Both the position numbers and the translations under genes were made by a program. From Colletotrichum lupini (taxonomy: Eukaryota; Ascomycota; Sordariomycetes; Glomerellales; Glomerellaceae), in the NCBI RefSeq assembly GCF_023278565.1, contig NC_064675.1, forward strand, positions 4,030,001 to 4,094,000: a stretch of DNA of 64,000 nucleotides. The letters are read 5' to 3'. Of the stretch, positions 45,168 through 55,968 are shown piece by piece. How positions within the stretch are numbered: position 1 is the stretch's first letter; the number at the start of each line of letters is the position of its first letter. The notes below the pieces were generated by a model. It did no database searches. It was not told the DNA's origin and was given only the letters and a program-made list of their open reading frames with translations.

Positions 45168-46265
45168 ACAACCAGCTAAGGACACGGTACATGGGGGAGA
45201 GTCTGTGGGCATGAGCGAAGCAGGTGGATAAGATATCTAGTGGGAGTATGGAGATGATTCGTGCCACTTGCGGGATCCTTTGCACTCTAATCATGTTTCC
45301 GAGTACAGCAAGTCTCGTTACGAAGGCACCTCTTTGACTAATGTACGACTTGGCAGACAGGCGCTAGACTGGGTAATGCCTATGCTGACATCTCCATCTA
45401 CTGCACAGCGCAAATATGACGAGATCTGACGAGATTTGTCCCTATTGTCTAATTCCTCCATCAAATGAAGACCGGCTTGCCAACCCCAAGATGCCAACGG
45501 TGAACGGCCGCTCACCCGTAAGAACAATCACTGCTCTGCTGGAACCAGTAGACAGCGGAGAATGGGAGTGGCTCATCCAGCACTACCTTCCTACCTACCT
45601 TGGCGGTCATGAGGAGGCGACGCGAGAACCATCCGACATCCATCCCGTGGCTGAGGATCGTGAAACTTGGCATCAGAAGCCAATTTTAGATGCATAGAGA
45701 CATACCGTTATACGGTTACCCAGCCGCTCATGCATGTACCGGGATTAAGAAGGGGATATGGGGAAGTGGGGTACGGATATACCAGTTCTCATCTACCGAA
45801 ATCACCGGGTTCATCCAGCAATCAGCACTGGTCACCTTGCGGCCTTCAACAACCACACCCTCATCGGTCTCGGTATCATTGGAGCAGGCAAAAGTACCTC
45901 GCCCGGGTAGGCCTTTCCCAAGGCCACCAATTCTTACCTCGACCTTCACTTCGTCTCACAGGTGGATGCACTGAGCAAGCTGAAATCTCGCATTCGATTT
46001 ACGTTTCTTCTCCATACCTCGTCTTGCTCTATATTGATTTAATGGCTCGGATATCTTCACTTCCTAAAGCCACCGGCATTTTACCGTTCCCTTTTCTTCC
46101 ATCTTACCATCAATATTGCATCTAATAGCTCTCTTCCGTAACGAACGAGCTGCAACGATTGCCCCTCTGAAGACTGCTTCCATACCGACTGCCAAGAGGC
46201 CGCGAGCTTATCAGCAGAGCTACGTAGAGCTCGTAATACCACCCAGCGACTGTGAAACGAGCGCG
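45168..46265. other. Intergenic, ADI1 to SDR gene
   Basis: 1.1 kb without a supported gene; open frames here (for example 45667-46125) show no family features. Confidence 0.5.
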
Positions 46266-47383
46266 ATGGACGTGTGTAGCGAGAACAGCGCGACTCCCGC
46301 GGATGGACCGTCAAGAGTGAAGCTTCAACTCCCAGCTAGCTGTGATCCACCACAACTTGACGGCGAGAGGAAGCAGTTGGTCTGGGTTGTAAGTGATGGG
46401 ACACCCTAATGTTACTTTCTGACATTGACTGAGCACTTCCTGTGCAGGTATTTGGTGGAACCGGCCACATGGGTAGATCTCTTGTCAAGTCCGCCTTGTC
46501 CAAAGGAGATCTCGTCACTTCCGTGGGCCGTGTGTTCGAGACGACACCGGAGGAAATGGTAGCACAGCAGGACAATGAAAATTGCTTGGGGATGCTGTGT
46601 GACGTTCGAGCGAGAGACTCGGTAGCGCGGGTCATTGAACGGACCTTGGAGCGGTTCCAGCGATTTGACGTCGTAGCCAACTGTTCTGGCTATGGCGTAA
46701 TTGGAGCATGTGAGGACCAGGATGAGCACGAAATCCGCAATCAGTTCGAGACGAACTTCATGGGCACTTTAAACATTATCCAAGCCAGCCTACCTTACTT
46801 TCGCCAACAGAACGGCGGCCGCTACCTGATTTTCAGCTCGACGTCAGGAGCTCTGGGTGTTCCAGGCCTCGGCCCCTATTGTGCTACCAAATACGCCGTC
46901 GAGGGACTCATAGAAGCTATGCTTTACGAGACAGACTCATTCAACGTCAAGGCAACACTCGTAGAGCCGGGGTTCGTCAGAAGGGACGAGCCAGATACCC
47001 TTGCAACACCGTTACCAACCTGGGGTCATTTCCTCATCAAACCTGCGAGCGATGCCTACGCACAGGCAACATCACCAGCGTTGCATGCCAAAAGAATGGT
47101 TCAGTGGCTCGGTGACCGGCAGCCGACAAGCGCCGTCAAGTGTGCGGAGCTCGTCTGGCAACTAGCTCATTGCTCGTATCCCCCGCTGCGGCTCCTTCTG
47201 GGGAGCTATGCAATAGAGAGTATTCGTGATAGGCTGCGGTCCGTCACCGAAGAATTGGAGGATTGGAAACATCTAAATTTCCCCGCTCCGCCTGATGAAG
47301 GGGAGGGAAAGGAGGCGCAAGCAGATCAAGATGAAAGCATGGCCGACTCTGGGCAGGATGCGCCTGGCCAGGTAACTGCGTAG
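46266..47383 (+). CDS. Short-chain dehydrogenase/reductase, substrate unknown
   Basis: Two exons, 46266-46388 and 46448-47383; 352 residues. The Rossmann motif GGTGHMGRSL starts at residue 44, preceded by an unusual ~40-residue N-terminal segment. Other SDR landmarks are CDVRARDSV, ANCSGYG (NAG-like), the catalytic SSTSGALGVPGLGPYCATK with Tyr185 and Lys189, and VEPGFVR. The glycine motif is GxGxxG-like where the classical form is TGxxxGxG, so cofactor preference cannot be read safely. The C-terminal ~40 residues are acidic and probably disordered. Fungal relatives are mostly uncharacterised oxidoreductases. The start is the first ATG in frame; the frame itself opens further upstream. Confidence 0.85.
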
Positions 47384-48043
47384 GAGTTGTGTACTGAGTC
47401 TGAGTGAATTTTGAGTTCTTTGTTTTTCTGTGTCAACGGCAAAGATGCGAGTGGTGGGTGCTGTCTCTCGCAGACTCCAATGCGCAAAGAGTCCTCGGTG
47501 CTTCAAGCTTTGCCAGACATCGGGGACATTCTTCTACAAGAGAGCAGGGGAAACCCTTTGAAGTGATGGAAAGCGAAAACAAATCACAGAAGAGAAGACT
47601 GCAAGACCAGACAGACGAGGCATCTGTTGAATGAAGCTGACGTTGGCAAAGTACCCGTCCGTACTTGCAGGTCCTTGAAGTTGTCCCCATGATACACGCG
47701 AGTCTCTTTCGCCTGCTTTGAAGAACCAGCGTTGGGGGTACTCTTATCTCTGCCTACACGTCATCTTCGATTCTACAGGGCGGCTGACGACGGGAGAGGG
47801 CCTTGGAAGTACGTATTGTTGCCAACATCTGGGAGCCTCGCCATTGGACGCCTCTGGGTGCCATCTTCTCACCCGTCTTATTCAGCAAGCAGTTGTGCTT
47901 TTAGACATGCCGCAGCGATGAAACGGGGCAATGAAGCTCGCATATGTGACCGAAAACCCATGAGACGCTTGCCTTCATTCAAGATCATGAGTGAGCCTGG
48001 TGATGAGGTCACCGGGAACTGTACTGTGTTGTTGAGGCTCAGC
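47384..48043. other. Convergent 3' region, SDR / dephospho-CoA kinase
   Basis: No gene seen. Confidence 0.5.
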
Positions 48044-48868
48044 CTACAACTTTGCCTTCTCAATTCTTTCCTGCTCCGACCATGCCTTATTGATGCGAAC
48101 ATTTTGCCAAAACCGCCAGGCCCCAAGGGCTGCCGCTGCTGGTGGACACGCCAGAAGCAGCCAACTCCACCATACTGGGCTGGAGGCCTGAACGTGACGG
48201 ATAGCCTCGCCGATGTCTCTCTTCAAGTCTTCCTTGGAGCCATCATTCCATAGTACGACGCCCTTGCCCTCACCTCTGGCTCCACATCTCCGTGCCTTGA
48301 GCCTCACATCCGTCTGGCTGAGCACGCGGTTCTCGGCGTCTTCGCGGCTGAGATGAGGATCGCGGGCCATGAGACGCTGCATCTGTACCTCGGGGTCCTT
48401 GACAGCAACGACAAAAACGGTGCCGCAGAGGCGGTCGAGGCTGCTTTCGAATAACAGGGGAACGTCGAGGAGAACAGCCCAGTGACCGGTGACATAGGCA
48501 CGGAGAATGGCCTTGTACATCTCAGAGCGAACGGCGGGGTGAACAATGCCGTTGAGTACGGCACGGTCCTTTTTGAGCTCTTCCGTGTCGCCAAAGACGC
48601 GCTTGCCGAGGGCGGGTCGGTTGAGTGGTCGACCTTTGCCGTCGGGCCCGGCCTCGGGCATGGTCTCTGAGACCGGGACGAGGAGGTCCGGGGTTGTGGG
48701 GAGGAAATGCTTCACGATGGCGGCATATCCCTTTGATCCGGGTTCAACGACTTTCCTCGCGAGGACATCGGCATCGATGAGGGGAATGGAGTAAGGGGGC
48801 TTGGAGAGGATGGAGGAAACGGTTGACTTGCCCGTTGCAATGGAGCCCGTAAGACCGATGAAGAGCAT
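48044..48868 (-). CDS. CAB5: Dephospho-CoA kinase
   Basis: Single exon, 274 residues. The P-loop GSIATGKST lies at residues 8-16. The CoaE family segments LIDADVLARKVVEPGSKGY, LNGIVHPAVRSEMYKAI and LLDVPLLFESSLDRLCGTV are all present. It phosphorylates the 3' hydroxyl of dephospho-CoA with ATP, the last step of CoA synthesis. After the kinase core, residues about 233-252 (WWSWLLLACPPAAAALG) form a hydrophobic segment followed by a basic tail. This suggests tail anchoring, as in fungal/animal forms that associate with mitochondrial or ER membranes. Yeast Cab5 lies at mitochondria and in the CoA-synthesising complex. Confidence 0.95.
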   Translation of the reverse strand: MLFIGLTGSIATGKSTVSSILSKPPYSIPLIDADVLARKVVEPGSKGYAAIVKHFLPTTPDLLVPVSETMPEAGPDGKGRPLNRPALGKRVFGDTEELKKDRAVLNGIVHPAVRSEMYKAILRAYVTGHWAVLLDVPLLFESSLDRLCGTVFVVAVKDPEVQMQRLMARDPHLSREDAENRVLSQTDVRLKARRCGARGEGKGVVLWNDGSKEDLKRDIGEAIRHVQASSPVWWSWLLLACPPAAAALGAWRFWQNVRINKAWSEQERIEKAKL

Positions 48869-50134
48869 TGTGAGAGAATCCCCGTTTCAGGGCGTGATTT
48901 CGGATTGGCCTCTTCTTCCGAAATTTAAATGCGAGCCCCGGCGACAAATGCGATGGGTTCGATATCGGCGCCACGGTATTGAATTGGAAATGCGGGAGCT
49001 GGGACGGGAAGAGGGATGAAGTTCAGGTCGTTAATGGCGATAGTGGGGGTGGACTGATGATGGATCCGAGGTTATTTCGAGTCGAGGAAGAAGGAAAGCA
49101 CAGGGCAGGTACATGAGCTTGGGGTACGACTACCCATGCGTCAGCCAATTGACATTCACTTTGCAGTTTCGGTGCCAAGCATAACTGAAAGAGAGCGCGA
49201 TTGAAGGAACTTGGTACCTTGGCAACGTAATGAACTTTTGGCGACTTTGGTTGTCAAATTATCTTGGCTTGCGCAGAAATCATACAATTCTTTCTTGACG
49301 GGACGAGAAAAACGCTGGCCTTCGTTCAGGTCGGTACACTGGCCCCTGGGGTTGAGGTGACCTTGGGAGCTATCTCACGTACCTAGGCATATACGGATAG
49401 GTAGGCACCATCCCGAAAGATAGCGCCAGGGGCCAACCTTGCGGTCTTGCCTTATGTAATTCTGAAGAACAAGAAAAAAAGCAAAGGAAAAAAAACCCAG
49501 ACAAAAAAAACTGGACAGGGTGAGGCAGCGTGACACTTTCCCTTACTGTGTGCCCTGTGGTCGAATTGGAATGGTGCACCCCTGGGTCTGCCAGGTGTCT
49601 AGTGGTCCCTTGCATTCATCCCTTCTTACCAAAGATACTTTCATGGCTCCTTGACTGGGCTGTCGCGGGCAGTATTTGGAGAGCTTACGTGCCCCGAGAT
49701 TCTCCACCTGGCCTGTAGAAAGCACTAAGGCCATCCAATCTGAGGTGAAATTCCGTGACCCTTGATGGGTAGGCGCACGCGTGTTCCCCTGCGTTCCCGT
49801 CCCGTCCGTTCTAATTAATGCCCAAGAGCCTTTGACCCCCTTAACCTCCGTTTTCTTTCTTAACCCCAGATCTTCAACAACGCTTCCCCTAGAGCTAGAT
49901 CACCGCGTCCGCAAACAACGAAGCGTGAAGGACCGCAGCTACGACTCGATCAACCCATCACTACCTTCTACCTCGTCGCAGTTGCGAGGCCGGTCATACA
50001 CGACTCTCCCCGTTACCGAATCTCGGCGCATTCGCAAGCTCCACGGCTGCATCCTGCGCCAAACCTATTGAAGCCAGCTTGCTTCTACTGCCAATTTGAT
50101 ATACCGTCCAGACAGTTGTACACCGAGCGCCATC
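48869..50134. other. Divergent promoter region, CAB5 / VRG4
   Basis: No gene seen. Poly-A-rich stretch at about 49,468-49,512, and a CT-rich leader before VRG4. Confidence 0.5.
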
Positions 50135-51469
50135 ATGACGGACAAGAAGAACGAGGATTACGAGCTCCGCTCCTCCGAGTCATTTGGAGAGAAGGATGGC
50201 TTTCTGGCTCGGCCTCCCCCAAGGCCGCGTCCTACTCTTGGATCGCCAATCAGCAAGATTGACAACAGTCCCGGCGCTGCCATTCTCGCCTACTGCTTCT
50301 CTTCCATCAGCATGACCGTCGTCAACAAATACGTCGTTTCAGGCCAGTTCTGGAACCTCAACTTTCTTTACCTTGCTGTCCAGGTGCGTTCTATCCAAAG
50401 GCAAATCCCCAGTCGCGACTACCTCTAACTCAGCCCTCTTATCCAGTCCATCGTGTGCATCCTTACCATTATCGTGTGCAAGAACCTCGGAATGATTACG
50501 AACCTGGCGCCATTCGACACTGACAAGGCAAAGAAATGTTGGTCTCGTCTCACGTGATGCAGGCATCGGCCAAAGCTTACTATCTGCAGGGTTCCCTATC
50601 GCACTCCTCCTGGTTGGCATGATTTACACGGGCACCAAGGCCTTGCAATTTCTCTCTGTGCCGGTATACACCATCTTCAAGAACTTAACCATCATCGTCA
50701 TCGCGTACGGCGAGGTTTTGTGGTTCGGCGGCAGTGTCAGCCCTCTTGCCCTTCTCTCGTTTGGCCTGATGGTCCTCAGCTCCGTTGTTGCCGCCTGGGC
50801 TGATGTCCAGCATGCTCTTGGAGGTGGATCGCAGTCTGCCGAAGCCTCTGCCGCCGTTTCGACCTTGAACGCTGGGTACGCGTGGATGGGCATGAACGTT
50901 TGCTGCACTGCGGCCTATGTGCTGGGCATGCGCAAAGTTATCAAGAAGATGAACTTCAAGGACTGGGACAGTGGGTTACCCTGAACATCCAGGCGTTCCT
51001 AATTGGCAGAATTTACTGACGAGTGTGTTATAAAGCCATGTTCTACAACAACCTTTTGACGATTCCCGTCCTCATCGTTTGCACATTCCTTGCCGAGGAC
51101 TGGTCTTCGGCAAACATCGAGAAGAACTTCCCCGTCGAGTCGCGCAACAGCCTGTTTGTCGGCATGATCTATTCGGGACTCTGCGCCATCTTCATCTCCT
51201 ACTGCTCTGCATGGTGCATTCGTGTCACCTCGTCAACGACATACTCTGTGGTTGGCGCACTCAACAAGCTTCCCATTGCCATCAGTGGTCTGGTCTTTTT
51301 CGACGCCCCTGTCACATTTGGCAGTGTGTCGGCTATTGTTGTTGGCTTCGTCAGCGGTATTGTCTACGCGTGGGCAAGAATCCGTCAGACGGAGGCTTCC
51401 AAGATGTCATTGCCGACGACACAACCTATGAGCGCGAGCTCGCAAAGCAATAGGGATGCGAACAAGTAG
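50135..51469 (+). CDS. VRG4: GDP-mannose transporter of the Golgi
   Basis: Four exons: 50135-50383, 50447-50537, 50590-50970, 51036-51469; 384 residues. About ten transmembrane segments are visible, the first from [20 protein letters not shown]. The nucleotide-sugar binding motif GALNKLP lies at about 314-320, in [18 protein letters not shown]. The Lys-based [13 protein letters not shown] motif is also present. It exchanges cytosolic GDP-mannose for GMP across the Golgi membrane, feeding mannosylation of proteins and lipids; it is essential in yeast. The tail is Ser-rich. Exon 2 ends with a weak donor (GTTGGT), but the K-W-F-P junction is as in the family. Confidence 0.96.
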
Positions 51470-53249
51470 TGGCTGCCAGTATGGAAAGGTTGCCGGAATA
51501 GAGGCAAGTTTTGGGCGTAGCTTATCCGCGTGAGAACCTTGTGTTGGTGGCACGCTGATGACGGCCGTCATCTATCCCATTTTGGACAGCCGTGCAGGAG
51601 TGATGGCCGAGGGCACAATAGCATGTGAACTCGGCCAGGTTCGGCTTCGCTCTGCTCTTGAGATCAGCATAGACAAGAAAACCTGTGCCGCGATGCATGC
51701 TTCAGCCTTTGAGGTGTGGGCGGAAGAGCGGAACAAGGAGAAGCACGAGATGACAAGATACGAAAAGGCGTGTTAGAATACTGCAGCATTTCGTTTGCTG
51801 ACGAAATGAATGTGGAACGATAGTACAGTACTATGGACGATGTAGCAATGTTGTAATGCCATGACACTGATTTCGCGAGGGCCCTGACAAAATTCCCGTT
51901 GTGAATTGGTCGGCAGGGGGGCGACATATCTGCGATCCATTTTAACGATTTGATTCAACAAGATGTGGCGGTGAGTTTGGTTGAGATGCTGAACATACCG
52001 ATGCGCCCCAATCGGTTGAAGAAAATTGCAACGCTGACATCGCCCCACGTACCCACGTCAAAGCTTAGAGGAGTGCAGCTTGCTTCGTGGGGTTTGAAGT
52101 AGTAAACGGTCCTCAAGAGAGAAACGCGAGCCATCGGCATGTGTTTGTCAGATGGCTTGACTACCTAGGTATCTTCCGCACCTGAGCTGCTAGGCTACTC
52201 TAAAGTAACTCGTCACGCAACTTCCCCATCTTAGGTGAGGGAGGAAGCAACGGTGGTTCTTGTTGAAAAGCTTGGAACTGATGCACGTTGGGCTCCCCTG
52301 TAGAACTGTATGAAGTAGAACATACCTGAGGTAGTTACCAGCCATCAGGACCCGTGACATCACACTCCACAGTATGTACGTTAGGGTGGGCAGCTGAGGC
52401 ATGTGGCAGAGAGCATCCTGACACTCCTCCAAGCTTCCTCTAGCGTAGCCTCGGAAAGCCACTCAAGGCAAACTTAGAGTAGTATAGGTTTATTAAACTA
52501 ATAATTTAAAGCTTTCTTTTTTTTATTAATAACATACAAAGTATACGTGTTATAACTCATTTTATGAGTTAAATATTTATAATTAAAAATAATTAAAAAT
52601 ACTTATAAATAAATAATATTTTCTTTGCTATTTTAAGAAATCCTTCTTAATTTTTAGAGAGAAAAAAAAGGATTGACGATGAACTAAAATTCCTCTCGTT
52701 GCACTCTTCTCTCTTTATGAAGTTTAAGGTTTCTTCTGGAGGAGGGGAGACAAGAAAATCCGTTCGCATCGTTTAGTTAGTGGGGGTTCCAGGGGATGCC
52801 TTTACCGTCCCCTCCCCCTTGCGATCTAAGAATGGCCCATCGCCAACAGGTCCACGTGCCATTTCAGCCGTCACACGAAACTGCTGTTCGATTTTTCTTC
52901 TTAGAACGATCCGCAATCATAGCTGTGTTGGCATAACCAGCTGTCTCTTGCCTGCTTTAGCTCCCGTCCCGCCATCCGAAGTTGGCACGCCGCCACATGA
53001 TCCCAACATCCATCACCAAAGTCAAAAACCCTCATTCGACAGCTCCCCAACTAATTGCTTATTTTCCCTCGGCGCAAACTCGATCTCTCCGAGCCTCCAC
53101 CTCTCGGTGTTTCGCTTCTCCTCTAACTCATCTCCAAGAAGATATGGACTAAGCGTATCTTCATCGCCTTTTCCTATTGCAAGTTAGCCTTGCACTTTGT
53201 CGTCGTTTTCGGATCTATTCGATAAGTGGCAGCGGCAGTTCTAGCCAAC
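51470..53249. other. Intergenic, VRG4 to ALE1
   Basis: 1.8 kb with no supported gene; it contains an AT-rich island at 52,478-52,660 described separately. Confidence 0.5.
52478..52660. other. AT-rich island in euchromatin
   Basis: About 180 bp that suddenly resembles the TpA-rich block at the left end, within otherwise balanced sequence. It contains a short inverted repeat AACTCA..TGAGTT. It may be a small RIP-degraded insertion relic. Confidence 0.5.
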
Positions 53250-55213
53250 ATGTTGCCCTTCATTCATAAGCGTACGTAATATGCACCCTCGACTAACGAC
53301 TTGTTCATTCTGCCTATGCCGGCTTCTTCCACTACTGGAGCCTCTCTTGCTAACGTTTGCTTGCCTCTGTAGCTTTCGAGCTTCTTGCTTCTCGCATCGG
53401 CGCATCTCCAGACGAACGTCGGTCCCTCCCATCAAGCTCGGCTACATAGCGAAGCTCTACGAACCCCCGTCCCTAATAGAGCACCAATACTGACACCACG
53501 ACTTCCCAGTCAAGCTCGTCTTTTCGTTCCTCATATCATATCCGTTAGCCGGCTTGCTCAAACGAGTTCCCGACTCCAGGCCTGACCTCAAAAACCTCTT
53601 CATAATAAGGTATGCTACCCAGCAGATACCCAAGCTGTTTTCTTTGTCTATTCCAACCGGTCTTGTGGCTGACGCTTCGACTCTTGGACTAGCACCTCTA
53701 CTTTCTATCTGGTCGGGCTTTTCGATTTGTGGGATGGAGTACGCACCCTTGCTATCGCCTCTGCCGGCATCTACAGCATTGCGAAGTATATGCGTACCAG
53801 CCCATTCATGCCATGGGTCGGCTTCACATTTCTCATGGGCCACATGTCCATAAGTCACATCGCTCGTCAGGTGGCCAATAGCCCGTCTTCCGTCGATATC
53901 ACTGGCGCTCAGATGGTGCTTTTGATGAAGCTTAGCGGTTTCTGCTGGAACGTCGCGGACGGTCAGCTCCCGGACGACCAGGTATCCGAGTACCAGAAAG
54001 AGAGAAGACTGATCGAGCTACCCAGTATGATGGACTATGCTGGATACGTACTCTTCTTTCCTTCGCTCTTCGCCGGACCTGCTTTTGACTACACCGACTA
54101 TCGCAAATGGATAGACACTACAATGTTTGACCTTCCGGCCCAAGTCGACCCCTCAAAGAAGCCTCCTGTCAGGAAGAAGAGGAAGATCCCTCGCAGTGGG
54201 ACACCTGCTACTTTGAAAGCGGCCAGTGGTCTGGGGTGGATTGCACTTTTCATGATTCTCTCTGGTTACTACCCAATCACCTACTTAACGAGTCCTTCGT
54301 ATATGGATCATGGGTTCTTCCACAGGGTATGGATTCTTCACATGGTCGGATTTACCGCTCGTTTGAAATACTACGGAGTTTGGTGCCTGACCGAGGGCGC
54401 TTGTATTTTGGCCGGCCTGGGCTATAACGGTGTTGATCCTGTCACCGGTAAAGTATCATGGAACAGGTTACAAAACATCAACCCCTGGGGCGTCGAGACA
54501 GCCCAGAACACGCGCGCCTACCTTGGCAACTGGAACATCAACACCAATAATTGGTTGAGGAACTACGTATACCTTCGGGTTACGCCTATTGGGAAAAAGC
54601 CAGGATTCCGTGCCAGCCTTCTCACATTCAGTACTAGTGCCCTCTGGCACGGCTTTTATCCTGGCTATTACATGAGCTTCATCCTAGCCAGCTTCATTCA
54701 AACTGTAGCCAAGAGTAAGTACACCTACGAGAGAGCTACTGTAGGCTTAGAAGAGTGCATGATCGACTAACATTTATGATAGACTATCGCCGCTACTTTC
54801 GCGCTTTTTTCCTCGACGCGGCCAGTGGTGCGCCTACTTCCAACAAGGTCTACTACGACGTCCTCTCGCTTTTCGTTACTCAAATCGGCATGTCCTTCGT
54901 TGTCACTCCATTCCTTGTTCTAGAGTTCTCCGGCTCGGTCCAGGTCTGGGCTCGTGTTTACTTCTATACCATTGTCGGCACTGCGCTTTCCATGGCCTTC
55001 TTTGCCTCTCCGGCAAAACAAATCCTTCGCAAGCAACTCGAGGCACGTCAAGGCAAAGGCGGTGCCAAGCTGACCCGTACCTTGAGCCAAGACAGTCTTA
55101 CAGGCCGGGAACCAGTCTTGGGCGTGTCGGCGGACCCTCAGCGAGAGATCGACGAGGCCATGGAGGAAATCAAAGCCGAAGTGGAAGCCAGACAGAGAAG
55201 CAAAGCTACTTGA
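53250..55213 (+). CDS. ALE1: Lysophospholipid acyltransferase, MBOAT family (Ale1-type)
   Basis: Five exons: 53250-53271, 53373-53417, 53510-53609, 53693-54714, 54783-55213; 539 residues. The catalytic MBOAT region holds the invariant His near residue 375 (STSALWHGFYPGYY) and the conserved Asn region NINTNNWLRNYVYLRV. Other landmarks are FLMGHMSISHIARQ, LSGFCWNVADGQLPD and DYAGYVLFFPSLFAGPAFDY. Many hydrophobic segments span the protein. The tail is acidic/basic and short, with no HDEL-like signal seen. It re-acylates lysophospholipids (Lands cycle) in the ER. The N-terminal three exons are tiny (22, 45 and 100 nt), but each joins in frame and yields MLPFIHKPFELLASRIG. Confidence 0.94.
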
Positions 55214-55968
55214 AGATTGGGAAAGGGCGGCATCTTTGCAGACAATTGTTCCCGTCTTCATCCAAAGCGGCCTTTGTTCCTGCATACATGAAAACAGCGT
55301 TAATGGGCCTAGAGCCGTTGTCAAAGTCGCGAAATGGGCGAGGCGTTGGATTGCAAGCTGCCCTACAAGGGCAGGTCATTAGACATTTCAGGCTATGCAG
55401 ATCTAAAACTAAACCATTATAATATGATGTCTATATCCCACAATAGTAACGTGATGCCACTGTCTGGCTCAGTCGTCTCCAATCACCCAACACCAGTCCC
55501 AGCATGTTTGACTCCCGTGTAAAGCCAAAGGGGGGGGTATCGTCAAGCAATCCAAGTCGCCCAACGAGAGAAAATCAGAAGGAAATGCCATCATGTTGTC
55601 ATCAAGGGTATGGCCCAGTCTGGCCAGGTGTACAATTACAGCGAACTGCATGGCTAGCAACCGTCGTCGTTGTGCGGAGCCATTAGACTAGATGATAGAA
55701 ATGGCCAGATGGTCGGCCGCCGAGAAAACTTGCTATGTGCATGTCTATATGAGAAAAAGAATAAATGATGTCGTAGATTCGTGAAGGGATTAAGTCGTTA
55801 CCCCAATCGTGCTGCCGATGCGCTGGATTTCAACGGCCGATGATGCTTTTGGTGAATACTCGTTTGTTGCTGGGGCCGAAAGCTGTGTACCGCGGCGTGT
55901 TCGGGCACCATATCCCTTTATTTGAGGTGGTGCATACAGTTAGAAAGGAGGCGGCATGGAGTAGGCAG
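55214..55968. other. Convergent 3' region, ALE1 / serine-rich protein gene
   Basis: No gene seen. Confidence 0.5.

Noticed and set aside
45667..46125. 152-codon plus-strand frame upstream of the SDR gene
   Set aside because: No family pattern; probably chance in the promoter/leader.
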